From positions 1 to 39,361 of the forward strand of contig JACPRU010000028.1 of assembly GCA_016189835.1 (NCBI GenBank): 39,361 nt of DNA, in the 5' to 3' direction. Origin of the DNA: Deltaproteobacteria bacterium (GTDB lineage Bacteria > Desulfobacterota > Binatia > JACPRU01). Under the pieces are notes generated by a model that saw only the letters and a program-made list of their open reading frames with translations, had not been told where the DNA came from and did no database searches. A program made the position numbers and the translations under genes. Below, in pieces: positions 35,690-39,361 of the stretch (position 1 is the first letter of the stretch; each line of letters begins with the position of its first letter).

Positions 35690-37399
35690 TCAGCGGACGG
35701 AAGCCGAGCTCGCGATGTGGGCGGGTTCGCCGGCCGCCCCCTCGGGATCGATGCAGATCAGCTCCATCGTACCGCCCTCGAGCGCCGCCTGCGGAAACGG
35801 ATTGTTCGAGGCGCACACGCGCCCGTCTTTCGTGAAGCTCATGTCGCGCGTGTAGGTCCCGCGCAGCGGCATGGGATAGGCCACGAAGCGCTCACGCTTC
35901 GGCAAGAAACGGTACACGCGGTCGGTCATGACCTCGTTGATCCAAATCTCCTGAGTGTCGGGATGTAACGCGAGCGCGTAGGGGGCCGGCCGGCATCCCG
36001 GGGCGAACTCGGGCATCCTGTACACCTTCGCCTTGAAGCCGCGGGTGTCTACGCGCGCGAGCATGCCCTCCGAGAAGCCGGTGATCCACAGCGTGCCGTC
36101 GCGGCCGAAGCGCATGCGGCGCGGCCCCTTCACCGGCGAATCGTACTCCACGACTTCGAGCGTCTTGGGGTCGATCCGGCCGACCTTGTCGCTGAACAAC
36201 CGCGAGTACCAGATCGTCCCGTCGCCCGGGTGAACGTCGATCCCGTAGGGCACGCTTCCCGACGACGCCCCCGTCGAGTGATTGGCGGGGAGATCGACGA
36301 GGTCGACCTGGCCGGTCTTCGGATCGAGCCGGCCGACCTGCTCGGAGTAGGCGAGCGTGAACCAGGCGTGCCCCGTGCGATCGAACCGGATGGTGTGCGG
36401 GTAGAGGCTCTTGCCGCCGATCTCGAAGGACTTGTCCCACTGTCGCCTGCGCGGATCAAAGACCCCGATCCGATCGGCGATCGAATCCGTCGTATACCAC
36501 TTGCCGTCCGTGCCGATGGCCAGCGAGTGCGGGCCGCGATGCAGCGGTCGGTTGAAGAGTAGCGGCATGCCGAGCGTGGCGAACTTTCCGCCCACCGGGC
36601 TACCCTCCGCCGGCATCGGCACGTAGTCGGTCTGTCCGGTCTCGAGATTGGTGATCGCCATCTGCTCGGCGAACTGGTCGACGGTGTAGACGAGCCCGTC
36701 GTCCGGGCTCACCTCCGCGTCGTGGGGCACCTCCGCCTTGTCGAGACGGTACTGGACGATCCTCGCGCGCGTGATCATCGGATCGAACGGGAACTTCGGC
36801 CGCAGCGCGGTCCGCTTGCCGTCGAATCCGTTTGCGAGAATCTGCGAGCGCGCAGCCGCCAGGGTGTCGTCGGCGTTGCCCAAGTAGCCATGCATGCGCC
36901 GGACCGTCACCTCCCAAGCGTCCGCCGGGCGTGGAGTGCGTGTGATCGAGTTGCCGAGCTGGTGGCAGCTGATGCAGTCGCGCTGGAATTTGCTGCGGCC
37001 GAACGGCGTGCCCTCCTCGAAAGGCAGATCGGCGAAGTGATAGGCGGCCGGCAGGCTGTCGGAGATCTCCTCTGGGGAAGTCATCGACTGCAGGATCAGG
37101 GTCTCACGAATCTCGCCGTCGGGGAGCAGCTCCAGCGTGCGCGACAGATCGTTGAAGTAGGGTGCGCGAACGCGCAACACGAGCGTGCCGGAGAGCTGCG
37201 TCTTCAGGGAAAAGCGCCCCGTGGCGTCGCTGTAAACCGATTCCGCGAGGCCTCGCTTCGTGTCGGTGACGGTCACCAGCGCGCCCGCGATCCGCTGGCC
37301 GGCAGGACCGCTCACGTTGCCGGCCAGCGTGCCGCCGAGAGCCGCGCCGTTCACGGCAAGCATGAGCATGGCGAGGAGAGCGCCGAGCGAGTGTTTCAT
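35690..37399 (-). CDS. Exported cytochrome/beta-propeller protein (Vgb-like) with N-terminal CarboxypepD_reg-like domain
   Basis: A 569-aa protein: signal peptide (LGALLAMLMLAVNGAALG), a transthyretin-like carboxypeptidase-regulatory domain at about 25-105 ('NVSGPAGQRIAGALVTVTD'), a cytochrome c site CISCH (C142, C145, H146) and a six- to seven-bladed NHL/streptogramin-lyase-like propeller at about 230-540 ('SPDDGLVYTVDQFAEQMAITNLETGQTDYV', 'DRTGHAWFTLAYSEQVGRLDPKTG', 'GIDVHPGDGTIWYSRLFSDKVGRIDPKT'). The domain mix suggests a haem-bearing periplasmic oxidoreductase or sensor. ATG 37399 has GGGGGA upstream. It is first of four minus-strand genes in the island; the pathway is unknown. Confidence 0.8.
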   Translation of the reverse strand: MKHSLGALLAMLMLAVNGAALGGTLAGNVSGPAGQRIAGALVTVTDTKRGLAESVYSDATGRFSLKTQLSGTLVLRVRAPYFNDLSRTLELLPDGEIRETLILQSMTSPEEISDSLPAAYHFADLPFEEGTPFGRSKFQRDCISCHQLGNSITRTPRPADAWEVTVRRMHGYLGNADDTLAAARSQILANGFDGKRTALRPKFPFDPMITRARIVQYRLDKAEVPHDAEVSPDDGLVYTVDQFAEQMAITNLETGQTDYVPMPAEGSPVGGKFATLGMPLLFNRPLHRGPHSLAIGTDGKWYTTDSIADRIGVFDPRRRQWDKSFEIGGKSLYPHTIRFDRTGHAWFTLAYSEQVGRLDPKTGQVDLVDLPANHSTGASSGSVPYGIDVHPGDGTIWYSRLFSDKVGRIDPKTLEVVEYDSPVKGPRRMRFGRDGTLWITGFSEGMLARVDTRGFKAKVYRMPEFAPGCRPAPYALALHPDTQEIWINEVMTDRVYRFLPKRERFVAYPMPLRGTYTRDMSFTKDGRVCASNNPFPQAALEGGTMELICIDPEGAAGEPAHIASSASVR

Positions 37400-37626
37400 G
37401 AGGGTTCCCCCATCAGGCAGTGGCTTCGATTTCGCGTGTCTTGGCGTGCAAGGAGTGTTCCCTTCGAGAAACGCCGAAATGGCGTACTTTCCCCGACAGA
37501 CAAGCCGCCGCGTGTCTCTTTCCGACACACGGCCCGTACCTCAACGCACGCAGCCTGGCAAGGTCCTCGAGTTCGCTTGACGCGAGGGTCGCGGAGCGCA
37601 AACGCTTGCCGCCGAGGGGGTATGCG

Positions 37627-39045
37627 ATGGACTTCGATCCAAGCGAGGAGCAGTCAATTGCGCTCGACGCGTTCCGGCGCTTCGTGGAGGCGGAGATCGC
37701 GCCGGCCGTGTCGCCCTGGCGCGACGCCACGATCCCGAAAGACCTCGTTCACTCGCTGCTGCGCAAGCTCGGGCCTCACGGCGTAGGGACCGGCTGGCTC
37801 GGCGAGGGCGACGGCGGGCTCGCGCTCGACCTGGTGACGAGCGGTCTCCTCTACGAGGAGCTCGCACGCGTCTCTCCCGGGCTGGCCGGAACCGCGTTCA
37901 TCAACGAGGGCGTCGCGCTCGCGATCGCAACGCTCGGCAATCCGGAGCAGAAGAAACGCTGGCTGCCGGGGCTTCTCTGCGGCGAGTTGATCGGCTGCTC
38001 GGCGATCACCGAGCCGGGGGTCGGCTCGAATGTACGGGACGTGCGGACCCGAGCCGTGCGCGACGGGGATGGGTGGCGCGTCCGTGGCGAGAAGACATGG
38101 ATCTCGAACGCCGGCATCTCCGACCTTGCGGTGGTGGTGGTACGGGGCGAGGACGCATCGGAAGGGCTCTCGCAGATGGTGGTCGAGCGCGGCGACGGCT
38201 ACCGCTCGCGGGAGCTTGCGAAGCTCGGGCTGAACGACTGGTCGACGGCGGAGCTCGTGTTCGATGACGTGTACGTGCCGGGCGGCCGCCGCCTCGGGGA
38301 GCCGGGGGCCGGGCTGCGTAGCACGCTCAGGCTCTTCGAGCGCGAGCTTGCTCAGCTGCCTCGCTTCCCGACGATCCGTGCCGAGAACGCGAGGCAGACC
38401 TACTTCACGAGAGAAGAACTCGACGGGCTCGTGAAGGCGCTCCCCGAAGAGCTCGCAGAGGGAGGGCGCGGCGACCTTGGAAACGAATGGCTCGTGCCGT
38501 TTGTCATCACAGCCTTCTGGACGGGTGCGCGGCTCCGCGAGCTCCTTCACCTTGAGCGACGGCGCCTCGACCTCGAGGCCGGAAAGATCACGCTTCCGCC
38601 CGGCTCAACGAAGAACAGGAAGGGCCGAACCTTCTACCTGCCGCCGCCGGCGCTCGCGGCGCTCCGGGCATGGGACGCGAACACCCGAGCCCTCGAAAAA
38701 GAGCGCGGCATCATCGTGCGGATGGCCTTCCACCGCTACGGGAAGCAGATCAGCAATGAGTTTCCCTACGGCATCTTCCACGGGGCCTGCGTTCGGGCCG
38801 GGATTGTCGGCCGAAGGAAGATCCACGACTTCAGGCGAAGCGCCGCAAGGAACTACCGGGCGAGTGGTGTGAGCGAGGGCGTGGTCATGGCAATCTGTGG
38901 GTGGCGTACGCGGGCGATGTTCGATCGGTACGACATCAAGAATGAGGACGATCTGCGTAAGGCTGCTGCCCAAGTAGTGATTTCCGACGAAGTGGTGGCG
39001 AGAAGTGGTGGCGAGGCCGAAATCATCTCGATTTCGCAGAAGTAA
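37627..39045 (+). CDS. Chimera: acyl-CoA dehydrogenase N-terminus fused to tyrosine recombinase C-terminus
   Basis: A 472-aa ORF. Residues 1-about 240 are an acyl-CoA dehydrogenase: helical N-domain (MDFDPSEEQSIALDAFRRFV), 'CSAITEPGVGSNVRDVRTRA' and 'KTWISNAGISDLAVVVV', 'FDDVYVPGGRRLGEPGAGL'; the C-terminal helical domain with the catalytic Glu is missing. From residue about 243 the sequence is a phage-type integrase: FPTIRAENARQTYFTREEL, Arg in 'TGARLRELLHL', Lys in 'GSTKNRKGR', HxxR in 'HDFRRSAARN', then 'CGWRTRAMFDRYDI' with the nucleophile Tyr (Trp replaces the usual His before it). The integrase N-terminal SAM-like domain is absent. The junction is at nt 38330-38360, in frame. GAGGGGG precedes ATG 37627. 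It may be a real deletion fusion or an assembly join. Confidence 0.85.
   Translation: MDFDPSEEQSIALDAFRRFVEAEIAPAVSPWRDATIPKDLVHSLLRKLGPHGVGTGWLGEGDGGLALDLVTSGLLYEELARVSPGLAGTAFINEGVALAIATLGNPEQKKRWLPGLLCGELIGCSAITEPGVGSNVRDVRTRAVRDGDGWRVRGEKTWISNAGISDLAVVVVRGEDASEGLSQMVVERGDGYRSRELAKLGLNDWSTAELVFDDVYVPGGRRLGEPGAGLRSTLRLFERELAQLPRFPTIRAENARQTYFTREELDGLVKALPEELAEGGRGDLGNEWLVPFVITAFWTGARLRELLHLERRRLDLEAGKITLPPGSTKNRKGRTFYLPPPALAALRAWDANTRALEKERGIIVRMAFHRYGKQISNEFPYGIFHGACVRAGIVGRRKIHDFRRSAARNYRASGVSEGVVMAICGWRTRAMFDRYDIKNEDDLRKAAAQVVISDEVVARSGGEAEIISISQK
38989..39013 (+). repeat. Tandem GAAGTGGTGGCG motif, right end, in the recombinase 3' end
   Basis: Two direct copies, GAAGTGGTGGCG-A-GAAGTGGTGGCG, 118 bp before the right tRNA repeat. 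The motif encodes EVVARSGG at the recombinase C-terminus. Matches the tandem copies at 31851 and, with GTA for GTG, at 39268. Confidence 0.5.
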
Positions 39046-39130
39046 GGCCTGAGAGAACCCGAGTGCCCCCGGCGAGATTCACCTTGAAGACCGCACCCTT
39101 CGCTGATACGAAGCTCGAAGTCGACATCGT

Positions 39131-39171
39131 GGAGAGGTGGCCGAGCAAGGTCTAAGGCGCAGGATTGCTAA
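39131..39171 (+). repeat. tRNA-Ser(GCU) 5' half, right copy (att-like)
   Basis: Exact 41-bp copy of 31706-31746, from GGAGAGGTGG to the anticodon loop GCTAA, then CGTCGCG, which no longer fits a tRNA stem. It lies 86 bp after the chimeric recombinase stop. No T-arm or acceptor 3' strand follows within the window, so this copy is also not a functional tRNA here. Confidence 0.85.
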
Positions 39172-39361
39172 CGTCGCGTGATGGTCCGCGATAATCGGCA
39201 ACCTTCGGTGCTAGCTGGGATTTTGTCGGTGTTGGTCGGGGTCGTTTGGGGGTGTTCGGCGGGGGTCGTGGTAGCAGAGTGGTAGCAGCGCCGGGCGCCC
39301 GCTTGCGCCGTCAGCGCTCGAAATCCGCAACCGGGGCCCAACCGAAGGCCTTGGCCTACCC
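39172..39361 (+). other. Non-coding end of window, with a third tandem motif
   Basis: No gene is visible. At 39268-39288 lies GTGGTAGCAGAGTGGTAGCAG, the same spacing and near-same sequence as the tandem motifs at 31851 and 38989, and 97 bp after the right tRNA repeat, just as the left motif is 105 bp after the left repeat. A second element may begin here in tandem. Confidence 0.4.

Larger units (their letters stand above)
31706..39171. mobile_element. tRNA-Ser-bounded genomic island (about 7.5 kb)
   Basis: The segment is bounded by 41-bp direct repeats of a tRNA-Ser(GCU) 5' half. It has visibly lower GC and more AT-ending codons than the flanks. It contains a tyrosine-recombinase catalytic domain next to the right repeat, and a metabolic operon on the minus strand. 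Tandem GAAGTGGTGGCG-like motifs lie about 100 bp inside or outside the repeats. All this fits an integrative element that used the anticodon region as its crossover site. The recombinase is fused to an acyl-CoA dehydrogenase fragment, so the element may no longer be mobile. Exact ends beyond the repeats are inferred. Confidence 0.7.

Overview
The window is very GC-rich DNA with bacterial gene density, many GTG starts and many 4-bp ATGA/GTGA overlaps. The GatCAB transamidosome genes, the NirK-cytochrome fusion, a MYXO-CTERM-like sorting tail and a sigma-54 regulator suggest an uncultured Gram-negative bacterium of the former Deltaproteobacteria (Myxococcota/Binatota-like). This placement is inference; there is no 16S or other marker here to settle it.

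Layout. 1-9.8 kb: the 3' end of a matrixin-like secreted protease, a HEAT-repeat protein, a YhdP/AsmA-like envelope protein, a universal stress protein, a degenerate receiver plus sigma-54 activator pair, a triheme cytochrome, a CBS protein, a zinc-ribbon protein, and a deletion scar that joins an ABC-ATPase start to an HlyD-type adaptor end. 9.8-17.8 kb: a respiratory block with a two-gene NAD-linked formate dehydrogenase (NuoE/F-like fusion plus Cys-type molybdopterin subunit) facing a nirK(cytochrome c fusion)-nirV-SCO operon, then a ComEA-like protein. 17.9-28.8 kb: a GT39-like glycosyltransferase, gatCAB, and a tightly coupled MoxR-DUF58-transglutaminase-YraN-SerS operon. 28.8-31.5 kb: arsR-arsM, a short transcription unit with two tiny ORFs and strong hairpins, and a lipoprotein.

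31.7-39.2 kb is an accessory island of visibly lower GC, bounded by two identical 41-bp 5' halves of a tRNA-Ser(GCU) gene. It carries a YkvI-like transporter, a PLP decarboxylase of the sphingosine-phosphate-lyase/GadB type, a metallo-beta-lactamase-fold enzyme and a cytochrome/beta-propeller protein on one strand. Facing these is an in-frame chimera of an acyl-CoA dehydrogenase N-terminus with a tyrosine recombinase C-terminus.

The most unusual signals are: (i) a dispersed palindrome family (three copies), one of which lies in frame inside the formate dehydrogenase catalytic subunit; (ii) the 30.2-30.7 kb unit, where 17 nt match the complement of the usual 16S rRNA 3' end just before a 14-codon ORF, followed by a 14-bp hairpin that buries the start of a 24-codon ORF; (iii) the tRNA-bounded island with its chimeric recombinase.
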